NCBI GenBank assembly: GCA_007130025.1
Contig: SLTF01000031.1
Span: forward strand, 1-7,420
From: Spirochaetales bacterium
GTDB lineage: Bacteria; Spirochaetota; Spirochaetia; DSM-27196; PWMO01
DNA: 7,420 bases
Reading direction: 5' to 3'
The position numbers were made by a program, and so were the translations under genes. Numbering within the stretch: position 1 is the stretch's first letter; each line of letters starts with the position of its first letter. The notes beneath the pieces are model-generated. The model was not told where the DNA came from. It made no database searches and saw only the letters and a list, made by a program, of their open reading frames with translations. Positions 1-6,059 of this stretch are shown here, piece by piece.

Positions 1-645
1 CTCGTCGACACGGCAGAGGTTGATGTGGCAGCGATCGATCCCGCCCTTCGTGGGGAGGCGATTTCCCGGTCGGTGATTGTGAATATTGACTACGCCTTTG
101 GTGAGCAGGCGCAGCATATCATCCGAAATCTCTTGATGCTCTTTGGTTCAAACGTGCGAAGTATCAGTTTTCTGGGGAAGGCGGGGGCGCTCTGCGGCAA
201 CCGGGGCGATCTCCTGGTGCCAACCGCCTTTATCGCTCAGACATCGGACCAGTTCGAGCCGGTTCCCGCCCCGACGCACCAACGGATCGCGGAGCTGCGG
301 TCACGGATTCCGGAGCGTTCCATTCACCAGGGCCCTCTGCTCACGGTAAACGGGACCCTGTTGCAGAATCGCACGATGCTTCAGTTCTATCGCCGTATCT
401 GGGGCTGTATCGGTCTGGAGATGGAGGGGTTCCACTACTACCGTCAGGTGGTGGAATCGCAACAGCTCGGTGTTGTTCCGGATCACGTTGCGCTGCGTTG
501 TGCGTATTACGTCTCCGATCTTCCGATGGACGCTTCGGCCGGCCTCTCGGCGCGACTCGCGTCGGTGGAGGGGGTTCCCCCTCTCTACGCGATCACCCGG
601 CAGATCCTCTCAGAGATCATCTCAGAACAGTACGCACCGCGCTGA
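1..645 (+). CDS. Nucleoside phosphorylase-like protein, 5'-truncated by the window edge
   Basis: The reading frame is open from the first base, and its last 206 codons start at a GTG at position 25. Numbering from that GTG, several blocks match the PNP/UDP-phosphorylase and MTA/SAH-nucleosidase fold: GKAGAL near 51-56, followed by RGDLLVP at 60-66; GPLLTVNGTLLQ at 103-114; GLEMEG at 130-135, the usual ribose/base-binding Met-Glu motif; and YYVSDLP at 161-167, whose Asp165 sits where the catalytic Asp of nucleosidases lies. The first strand and loop of that fold (about 50 residues before GKAG in the family) are only partly present, so the true start probably lies upstream. The GTG at 25 does have an AGAGG five bases before it and cannot be excluded. 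The expected chemistry would be phosphorolysis or hydrolysis of an N-glycosidic bond in the cytoplasm, but the substrate is unknown. No signal peptide or membrane segment is visible. The gene converges on and overlaps the signalling operon. The superfamily call is fairly safe; an enzymatic role is inference. Confidence 0.7.
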   Translation, partial: LVDTAEVDVAAIDPALRGEAISRSVIVNIDYAFGEQAQHIIRNLLMLFGSNVRSISFLGKAGALCGNRGDLLVPTAFIAQTSDQFEPVPAPTHQRIAELRSRIPERSIHQGPLLTVNGTLLQNRTMLQFYRRIWGCIGLEMEGFHYYRQVVESQQLGVVPDHVALRCAYYVSDLPMDASAGLSARLASVEGVPPLYAITRQILSEIISEQYAPR

Positions 646-649
646 TCTC
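613..649. repeat. Inverted repeat spanning two convergent stop codons
   Basis: GAGATCA at 613-619 is mirrored exactly by TGATCTC at 643-649, with 23 bases between. The plus-strand stop TGA (643-645) lies in the right arm and the minus-strand stop TGA (complement of 617-619) in the left arm. It could form a weak bidirectional stem at the ends of both transcripts. The arms are only 7 bp, the loop is long and there is no T tract, so a terminator function is not shown. Confidence 0.35.
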
Positions 650-1429
650 GGCTTCCAGATCCGGGAGTAAGCGCGATGCGGCCGCAAGGTCCCCGTCACG
701 CGCGAATCCGTGCATCTGCTTCAACACGGCGTAGAGGCGCCGTGCTCCGATGTTCCCCGCCGCACCGCAGAGACCATGGGTGTGGCGAACCAGCGCGTCC
801 CTGTCACCGGCTGTGACGGCGGCCGCGATTGGCGCACCGGCGTTGTGGAGGCGCTCGAAGAATCGGCGGAGCAGATCGCGAGCCACCGCCTCGTCGGAGC
901 CGCTTCGGAGAAAAAGGTCCTGGTGGTCAATTACGGGCAGCGCCCCACGCTCGCCTTCCGCTGCGCCGGCATGCGCATTGGCAATCGCGCTTGCTGACAA
1001 GTCACGAGTTGGGGAGGCGGGCGCGGCGGAGAGAAACCGCTGAACAACCTCGGCAAAGCGATCGATCTCCAGAGGCTTCGTGAGGAACTCGTTCATTCCG
1101 GCATTCAGGCAGTCTTTGCGGTCCTGCTCTGAGCTGAACGCGGTCATGGCGATAATCGGGACGGTGTGGTCACGCACGTCGGATTCGGGATTGCGAATGA
1201 TCTGTGTTGCTTCGATGCCGGTCATTCCCGGCATCTGTACGTCCATCAGAACAAGGCGATACTCGTGAGTGCTCAGCCGGTGCAGCGCCTCTTCCGCGTT
1301 GTTGGCCGTGTCGGCAACCAACCCAGCCCGCTTCAGGAGCTGTATGGCAACCATCTGGTTGATCCGGTTGTCTTCCACCAGCAGGACCGGCGGAACCGCC
1401 GCGCTTGACTGCTCATGATGACTCTTCAA
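617..1429 (-). CDS. Receiver-Hpt phosphorelay protein
   Basis: A cytoplasmic protein of about 270 residues if read from a TTG at 1427-1429. The receiver domain spans about residues 14-134 and is complete: acidic pair Glu19-Asp20, phospho-acceptor Asp63 in LMDVQMP, switch Thr96 in MTAF, and Lys118 in TKPL. A variable linker of about 30 residues (Ala/Gly-rich) follows, then an Hpt domain at about 166-269 with the phospho-histidine His218 in HGLCGAAGNIGA. The position normally held by Lys (HxLKG) is Cys221. There is no DNA-binding or enzymatic output. The likely role is phosphate shuttle or sink for the hybrid kinase two genes upstream. The start is uncertain. The frame runs open far into cheBR (ATG at 1463-1465, farther ATG at 1609), but those starts lack a ribosome site. 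The TTG has AGGGAG 12 bases upstream, which is rather far. The best-placed ATG (1414-1416) is in another frame. The 3' end overlaps the convergent gene by 29 bp. The domain call is secure; the exact N-terminus is not. Confidence 0.88.
   Translation of the reverse strand: MKSHHEQSSAAVPPVLLVEDNRINQMVAIQLLKRAGLVADTANNAEEALHRLSTHEYRLVLMDVQMPGMTGIEATQIIRNPESDVRDHTVPIIAMTAFSSEQDRKDCLNAGMNEFLTKPLEIDRFAEVVQRFLSAAPASPTRDLSASAIANAHAGAAEGERGALPVIDHQDLFLRSGSDEAVARDLLRRFFERLHNAGAPIAAAVTAGDRDALVRHTHGLCGAAGNIGARRLYAVLKQMHGFARDGDLAAASRLLPDLEAEISAVRTVLR
1388..1401. repeat. GC-rich hairpin just after the receiver-Hpt start
   Basis: CGGCGG and CCGCCG face each other across two A bases, giving a compact GC-only inverted repeat. 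On the minus-strand mRNA it falls 13-26 bases after the last stop-codon base of cheBR, at the beginning of the receiver-Hpt reading frame. It could slow initiation or be a site of sequencing compression. The structure is visible; any function is inference. Confidence 0.4.
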
Positions 1430-4283
1430 TGTTGAACACCGCTCCCTCGACCTGATTGTCCTCATCCAGGATCGCGTTCCCACTGATCTGGAGGCGGATG
1501 CGACGACCGTCGCTCCTCTCAATCCAGTGGCAGTAGTCACGCACCGGCTCCCGGGAGCGCAGAATGCGCTGGAACGGAAGCTCCGCCGAGGGGACTGGGT
1601 TCCCGTCACCGTCGGTTATGTTGAACTCCGAGGCGTCGTACCTCATGCGGCTCAACGCGTCTTTCTGCAGGCCCAGCAATCGTTCCGCCTTCCGGTTTGC
1701 GTAGACGATCAGTCCGTTCCGGTCTACCATGGTGATCCCCGACGGGTTCGACTCCAATATACTCATCAGAAGGTCGTGTTGGCGAACGAGGGCCAGCTCG
1801 GCACTTTTCCGGTCATGGATCTCGATCAAGGTAATCACGATCCCTCCAACACGGTTTGCGTCGGTGCGATAGGGAATGAGCTTGAGCTGCAGCCACACTC
1901 CCGAACCGTTCTGGATTTCCGTTGTCTGCGCCGTAAGGGACTGGAGAACCGACCGAATGTCGGCTCCGAGATTTGGATAGTTGAGGTTGTGAGCCAGGTC
2001 GGTGAAGGGGCGGCCGATATCGCCTTTGATCATGTTGATGTGCCGCGTGGCCGCGGGGGTGAACTTGCGAATGCGCAGTTCGGTGTCCAGGAAGACGGTG
2101 CCGATGTCGGTGGTGGCGAGCAGATTGTCCATGTCGTCGTTCAACTCCGAGAGCTCCTCGATCTTTTTCTGGTACTCGGAGTTGACGGTGATGAGTTCTT
2201 CGTTTACCGACTGAAGCTCTTCGTTGGTGCTTTGCAACTCTTCGTTGGATGAGAGCAGCTCCTCGTTCGTTGCCTGCAGCTCTTCGTTAGAGGTCTCGAG
2301 CTCTTCGATGGTTGCCTGCAGGTTCTCGCGACTCTGTTGCAGCTCGGTTTCCAGGTCGGTGATGCGGTTGCGAACGCTCTGCTCAAGGTCAAAATGCTCC
2401 TGCACCACGCGATCCGCGCTCTCCCCCTCATGTTTCTGAAAAAGAATTGCGTGGTAGCTGCTCTCGGCGTCGTTTCCAACGGGCTTGACCGTCAGTCTCA
2501 CGACGAAGGGTTCACTCTGATCCCGCACGATGATGCCGTCAATCACCACCTCCTGCCGGTCGCGAATCGACTTCTGGAGGGCGCTTCCCAGCGGGATCGA
2601 GAGATCACGTCGGGCCATCTTGAGCACACTGGGGTCGAGCCGTCCCGGGGGAAGTTTCAGAAAAGGGCTGACCTCTCCGAACACGTGGCGCACCGCATGG
2701 TTCTCGTCGACCAGCACACACGGCGGAAGAAACTGTTCCACCAGATTTCCGTAGATGTGATCGATCCGGTCCCGACGATCGGTCTGGTCAAGGCGTTGAA
2801 GCTCGGGCAGTCGGATTTCCTGGCGAAAGCGCGATTCACTCGAGGGCGTTGCAGCCATTGACGGGCGTGCGGCGCCACCGACGCAGCGAAATACCTTCCA
2901 TCGTGGGTCGATACTCTTGAAGTAGCGACTGAACTCAGCGACGGTTTCACTGGTTCCCAGAAAGAGAAAGCCATGTTCGTTGAGGCTGAAGTGAAAGTTG
3001 GAAAGGACTTTCTTCTGCAGGACCGGCTGCAGATAGATGAGCAGATTTCGACAGCTGATCAGGTCTACCCGCCGAAACGGCGGATCCTTGAAGATGTTGT
3101 GGTACGCAAAGATCACCATCTCGCGAATGCTCGGAACAATCTGGTAGCTCTCGCCCTTCTTTACAAAATACTTCTGCAGTCTGCTCAACGGAGCATCGGC
3201 GGCGATGCTTTCGGGGTAGATCCCCATGGAGGCGACGTCAATCGCGTGCTTGTCGATGTCGGTGGCGAAGATCTTCACCTCATTGGTGAGGTGGTTCTCC
3301 TGCAGGTACTCCGCGAAGAGGATCGCCAGGCCGTAGGCCTCTTCACCAGTGGAGCAGCCGGCGACCCAGACGCGAATCGGTGCACTGCTCTCCTTCTGGT
3401 TCACGATCTCAGGGATGACGCGACTCTTGATCAGCTCGAACGCCTCCGAGTCCCGGAAGAAGCGTGTGACGCCGATCAGGATTTCCTTGAAGAGGGTCAG
3501 AATCTCGTTGGGGTTCAGCTCCATGTAATCAACGTAGAGCCGGAGAGTATCGATCTGATTGATGCCCATTCGCCGCTCGATGCGGCGGGTAATGGTGCTC
3601 TCCTTGTAGAACGAAAGGTCGACACCGGTCTTCCGTTTGATCAGCAGAAAGATCTTGGACAGCGCGCTGCCCGAACCGAGATCTCGCGGGCCATCGCTCT
3701 GCAGCGTCACCGCACCGGTCACGTAGTTCTCCAGCTCCCGCGGCATCTGGTTGGGAGGAAGCACGTAGTCAACAATCCCCGTCGATATGGCGCTGCGCGG
3801 CATTCCGTCAAACCGCGCACTCTCTTCGTCCTGTACCATCACGATGCCGCCGGACTCTTTGATCGCCCGTACCCCGCGGGTACCGTCGCTGCCCGTTCCG
3901 GATAGAATCACCGCGACTGCGCGTTCTCCCTGGTCCTCGGCAAGCGACTGCAGAAAGATGTCAATCGGGAGGTTGAGCCCCTGCTCCTGGGCGGTGAGAA
4001 AGAGCTTACCGCGGAACATGGTCATGTTTTTCTTGCGCGGTATGAGGTAGATGTTGCCTGCCTCGACCTCCACTCCGTCCTCGGCCTGGTGGATCGGAAT
4101 AGTGGTATGCTTGCTCAACAGTTCCGCCATGAGACTCTTGTAGTCGGGTGAGAGATGTTGAACGACCACGAAGGCGAATCGGTTTGTTGCCGGCATGGCG
4201 CCAAAAAACGATTCCAGCGCCTCGAGCCCTCCCGCGGAGGCGCCAATTCCTACGGTCGTGAAGGCCGTCGTGTCGGGCGCCAT
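1413..4283 (-). CDS. CheB-CheR fusion protein with coiled coil and PAS domains
   Basis: A 956-residue soluble protein. CheB methylesterase domain, about 8-190: the catalytic triad is visible as Ser16 in GASAGG, His43 in QHLSPDY and Asp133 in GTGSDGTRG. The usual N-terminal receiver of CheB is absent, as is normal in these fusions. CheR methyltransferase, about 205-468: FFRD at 275-278, the SAM-binding stretch VWVAGCSTGEEAYGLA at 305-320, FATDID at 339-344 and CRNLLIYL at 411-418. A PAS-like domain follows at about 508-615, then a long coiled coil at about 622-720 with six NEEL-type heptads, and PAS domains at about 716-825 and 832-953. The protein stops right after the last PAS domain with no kinase attached. 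Members of this fusion class are taken to add and remove methyl groups on glutamates of chemoreceptor-like proteins; the actual substrate here is unknown. Translation is probably coupled to the upstream kinase: the ATG shares its A with the kinase stop (TGATG), and AGGGAG lies four bases upstream. Confidence 0.96.
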   Translation of the reverse strand: MAPDTTAFTTVGIGASAGGLEALESFFGAMPATNRFAFVVVQHLSPDYKSLMAELLSKHTTIPIHQAEDGVEVEAGNIYLIPRKKNMTMFRGKLFLTAQEQGLNLPIDIFLQSLAEDQGERAVAVILSGTGSDGTRGVRAIKESGGIVMVQDEESARFDGMPRSAISTGIVDYVLPPNQMPRELENYVTGAVTLQSDGPRDLGSGSALSKIFLLIKRKTGVDLSFYKESTITRRIERRMGINQIDTLRLYVDYMELNPNEILTLFKEILIGVTRFFRDSEAFELIKSRVIPEIVNQKESSAPIRVWVAGCSTGEEAYGLAILFAEYLQENHLTNEVKIFATDIDKHAIDVASMGIYPESIAADAPLSRLQKYFVKKGESYQIVPSIREMVIFAYHNIFKDPPFRRVDLISCRNLLIYLQPVLQKKVLSNFHFSLNEHGFLFLGTSETVAEFSRYFKSIDPRWKVFRCVGGAARPSMAATPSSESRFRQEIRLPELQRLDQTDRRDRIDHIYGNLVEQFLPPCVLVDENHAVRHVFGEVSPFLKLPPGRLDPSVLKMARRDLSIPLGSALQKSIRDRQEVVIDGIIVRDQSEPFVVRLTVKPVGNDAESSYHAILFQKHEGESADRVVQEHFDLEQSVRNRITDLETELQQSRENLQATIEELETSNEELQATNEELLSSNEELQSTNEELQSVNEELITVNSEYQKKIEELSELNDDMDNLLATTDIGTVFLDTELRIRKFTPAATRHINMIKGDIGRPFTDLAHNLNYPNLGADIRSVLQSLTAQTTEIQNGSGVWLQLKLIPYRTDANRVGGIVITLIEIHDRKSAELALVRQHDLLMSILESNPSGITMVDRNGLIVYANRKAERLLGLQKDALSRMRYDASEFNITDGDGNPVPSAELPFQRILRSREPVRDYCHWIERSDGRRIRLQISGNAILDEDNQVEGAVFNIEESS
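2169..2294 (-). repeat. Six tandem 21-bp degenerate repeats encoding NEEL heptads
   Basis: Residues 664-705 of the CheB-CheR fusion are six consecutive seven-residue units, the first five with an NEEL core (TSNEELQ, ATNEELL, SSNEELQ, STNEELQ, SVNEELI) and the sixth diverged (TVNSEYQ). The DNA repeats with a 21-bp period but diverges at synonymous positions, so selection appears to act on the protein. The units form the core of the coiled coil that joins the CheR half to the distal PAS domains. Confidence 0.85.
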
Positions 4284-5998
4284 CAGACTCCCTCTCGCGA
4301 AAGGTGACGGCGTACCGTCTCCAGTACGGTCAGCCGTGAAAACGGTTTGCCCAGATAATCGTCCATCCCGGCTTCCGCGAACGCCTCGCGATCACCGCTC
4401 ATCGCATGCGCGGAAATCGCAATCACCGGAATGGCGGGATCGAGCCCCGGCACCTCCCCGGAGCGAATGCGTCGTGTGGCCTCGAGTCCATCGAGCTCCG
4501 GCATCGAGATGTCCATGAAGACCAGATCAAATCGATGGGCTTCGAGGTATTCAAGCGCCTGCGCTCCGCTGGTGGCTGACCACACCTCGAGCCCCGCCTT
4601 TTCGAGGATGGTTCGAATAACGAGGGTGTTGATGGCGTTGTCCTCGGCGACCAGGATACGCTTTCCCTTGGTCTCGGCAGGATCAAGATCGGGCAGGCGG
4701 TCGGTTGGGATCTCGTCGTCTGGTCCTGCAACCAGCAGAGGCAACGTAAAAAAGAAGGTTGATCCCTCGCCCGCGCTGCTGTTGAAGAAGAGCTGTCCGC
4801 CCATCAGGCGTGCCAGGCGTCGAGAAATGGTGAGGCCAAGCCCCGCCCCCTGATACCGCTTGTCGTAGGCGTTCTCCGCCTGGGTGAAGCTGTCAAAAAT
4901 GGTGTTTCGGAGCGCTTCGGGAATTCCGATCCCGGTGTCCGAGACTTCGCAGGTGACCTCCCAGGCATGATCGGAAAGGCGACTGCCTCCGAGCCGTATG
5001 GTGACCGATCCTTCCTGGGTGAACTTGACCGCGTTGCCGACCAGGTTGAGCAGCACCTGACGAAACCGGTTGCGGTCTCCGATGAGGCGGTCGGGGAGAT
5101 TTGGATCGGCGACGATGTTCGTGGTGAGGGATTTCTCCTGGACCATCGGTTGAAACAGGGCGAGGCACTCCTGCACGGTATCGCGGATTGAAAACGGTGC
5201 GCTTTCGATGCGGATCTTGTCCGCCTCAATGCGCGAGAGGTCCAGAATGTCGTTGATAATCGAGAGCAGACTGCGAGCCGATACGTGAATTGCGCTGATG
5301 TAGTCGCGCTGCTCGGGCGTGAGGACGCTCTCCATGGCGATCTCACTCATCGCAAGAATTCCGTTCATCGGGGTGCGGATTTCGTGGCTCATGTTGGCAA
5401 GGAAGACGCTTTTCGCCCGACTGGCCGCAACGGCTTCTTCTTTTGCGATGATGAGATCGTCCTCGATGCGCCGCCGGTCGGTGATATCCACTACCGCGGT
5501 GAGACACTGCGGGATTCCCTCTTCGTCGAAATGCTGCACGCTCTCAAGCCGACACCAGATCTGCTCGCTCTCCCGGGTATTGATCCTCATCTCGGTAGTG
5601 TGGCGTCCCACCTCCGAGAAGACCGCGCTCAGGTGAGCGAAGAACGCGGTGTGAAACTCCTGAGGAAGAAACACGATAAACGGCTTGCGCACCAAACCTT
5701 TTCGTCGCGCGGCAAGGAGGTCCGCGCCGTTATTGTTGGTGGCGAGAATCACCCCCTCCTGATTCAGGACAAAATAGCCGACCGGGGCGTTCTCGAAGAG
5801 CGATTCGTACCGGTTGCGCGCCTGGGTGAGTTCTCGCTCGCTCTTCACCAGCTCATCGTTCTGCATTTCCAGTTCGATCTGGTGGGTTCGCAGTTCGTAC
5901 ACCAAGCTCTCGTCCGCACCGGTGGTACCGGACTGAGCATCTCGAGCAAGCCGTTCGGCCTGTTGGCGAATTTCCGCCTTTTTATCTTCCGACAGCAT
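4283..5998 (-). CDS. Soluble PAS hybrid sensor histidine kinase with C-terminal receiver
   Basis: A 571-residue cytoplasmic protein without membrane segments. An N-terminal helical/coiled region (1-65) contains the ELRTHQIELEMQNDEL element often found ahead of a PAS domain. One PAS domain lies at about 62-175 (RYESLFENAPVGYFVLNQEG, ending DITDRR). HisKA follows with autophosphorylation His205 in NMSHEIRTP. The HATPase_c domain has Asn322 in NLVGNAVKFT, DTGIGIP at 354-360 and GAGLGL at 384-389. The receiver at about 447-567 has Glu452-Asp453, phospho-acceptor Asp496 in FMDISMP, Ser529 and Lys551. All catalytic residues look intact. The signal is unknown; the PAS domain implies a small-molecule, redox or gas cue inside the cell. 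It is the first gene of the three-gene operon and likely phosphorylates its own receiver, then the Hpt protein encoded downstream. The ATG at 5996-5998 is the only sensible start; its ribosome site is weak (GGCGAG about seven bases upstream). The stop codon is fused to the next start as TGATG. Confidence 0.96.
   Translation of the reverse strand: MLSEDKKAEIRQQAERLARDAQSGTTGADESLVYELRTHQIELEMQNDELVKSERELTQARNRYESLFENAPVGYFVLNQEGVILATNNNGADLLAARRKGLVRKPFIVFLPQEFHTAFFAHLSAVFSEVGRHTTEMRINTRESEQIWCRLESVQHFDEEGIPQCLTAVVDITDRRRIEDDLIIAKEEAVAASRAKSVFLANMSHEIRTPMNGILAMSEIAMESVLTPEQRDYISAIHVSARSLLSIINDILDLSRIEADKIRIESAPFSIRDTVQECLALFQPMVQEKSLTTNIVADPNLPDRLIGDRNRFRQVLLNLVGNAVKFTQEGSVTIRLGGSRLSDHAWEVTCEVSDTGIGIPEALRNTIFDSFTQAENAYDKRYQGAGLGLTISRRLARLMGGQLFFNSSAGEGSTFFFTLPLLVAGPDDEIPTDRLPDLDPAETKGKRILVAEDNAINTLVIRTILEKAGLEVWSATSGAQALEYLEAHRFDLVFMDISMPELDGLEATRRIRSGEVPGLDPAIPVIAISAHAMSGDREAFAEAGMDDYLGKPFSRLTVLETVRRHLSREGV
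4288..4293 (-). promoter_or_regulatory. Shine-Dalgarno site for the CheB-CheR fusion gene
   Basis: AGGGAG on the minus strand lies four bases before the cheBR ATG and inside the last codons of the kinase gene. Together with the shared TGATG stop/start, it supports this ATG and suggests translational coupling, so that kinase and CheB-CheR are made in linked amounts. Confidence 0.7.
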
Positions 5999-6015
5999 AG
6001 GTGATTCTCGCCGAA

Positions 6016-6045
6016 AGTATAATCAATTCGAGTGCGGATTACCAA
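6016..6045 (-). promoter_or_regulatory. Putative sigma70 promoter of the signalling operon
   Basis: On the minus strand, TTGGTA (6040-6045) and TATACT (6016-6021) are separated by 18 bases, with four and five matches to the -35 and -10 consensus. Transcription would begin about 10-12 bases before the kinase ATG, giving a very short leader. The -35 box overlaps the last codons and stop of the pbpC gene. The position directly before the first operon gene, in the only intergenic gap of the window (5999-6038), supports it; no experimental evidence is available. Confidence 0.5.
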
Positions 6046-6059
6046 ATGCGAAGGGTAAT
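6038..6059. promoter_or_regulatory. Candidate operator-like dyad over the kinase-operon -35 box
   Basis: ATTACC (6038-6043) and GGTAAT (6054-6059) form a perfect 6-bp dyad with a 10-base spacer. One arm overlaps the putative -35 box and the pbpC stop codon lies in the same arm. It has the size of a binding site for a dimeric regulator. It could equally be chance, or a weak stem at the end of the pbpC mRNA; no T tract follows on the minus strand. Confidence 0.3.

Noticed and set aside
25..27. GTG as the true start of the phosphorylase-like gene
   Set aside because: The frame is open to the window edge, and the expected N-terminal strand of the fold would be missing, so an upstream start is more likely despite the AGAGG before this GTG.
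620..720. Rho-independent terminator for either convergent gene
   Set aside because: No GC-rich stem with a following T run was found on either strand.
1333..1416. 27-codon frame from the ATG overlapping the cheBR stop
   Set aside because: Well-placed start but a non-descript peptide that ends inside the receiver gene. More useful as evidence of a start or frame problem than as a gene.
1430..1609. N-terminal extension of the receiver-Hpt protein to upstream ATG codons
   Set aside because: The extra residues are Arg/Ser-rich out-of-frame readings of the last PAS domain of CheB-CheR, and no ribosome site precedes those ATGs.
1527..2252. 241-codon plus-strand open frame opposite the PAS and coil region
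   Set aside because: It mirrors the PAS/NEEL codons of the CheB-CheR gene and has no family signature of its own.
2973..3905. 310-codon plus-strand open frame inside the CheB-CheR gene
   Set aside because: Antisense shadow of a clear coding region. The translation shows no recognisable domain, and long reverse frames are common in GC-rich genes.
5285..6004. 239-codon plus-strand open frame opposite the kinase gene
   Set aside because: The opposite strand encodes an intact PAS and HisKA domain; the antisense translation has no domain-like pattern.
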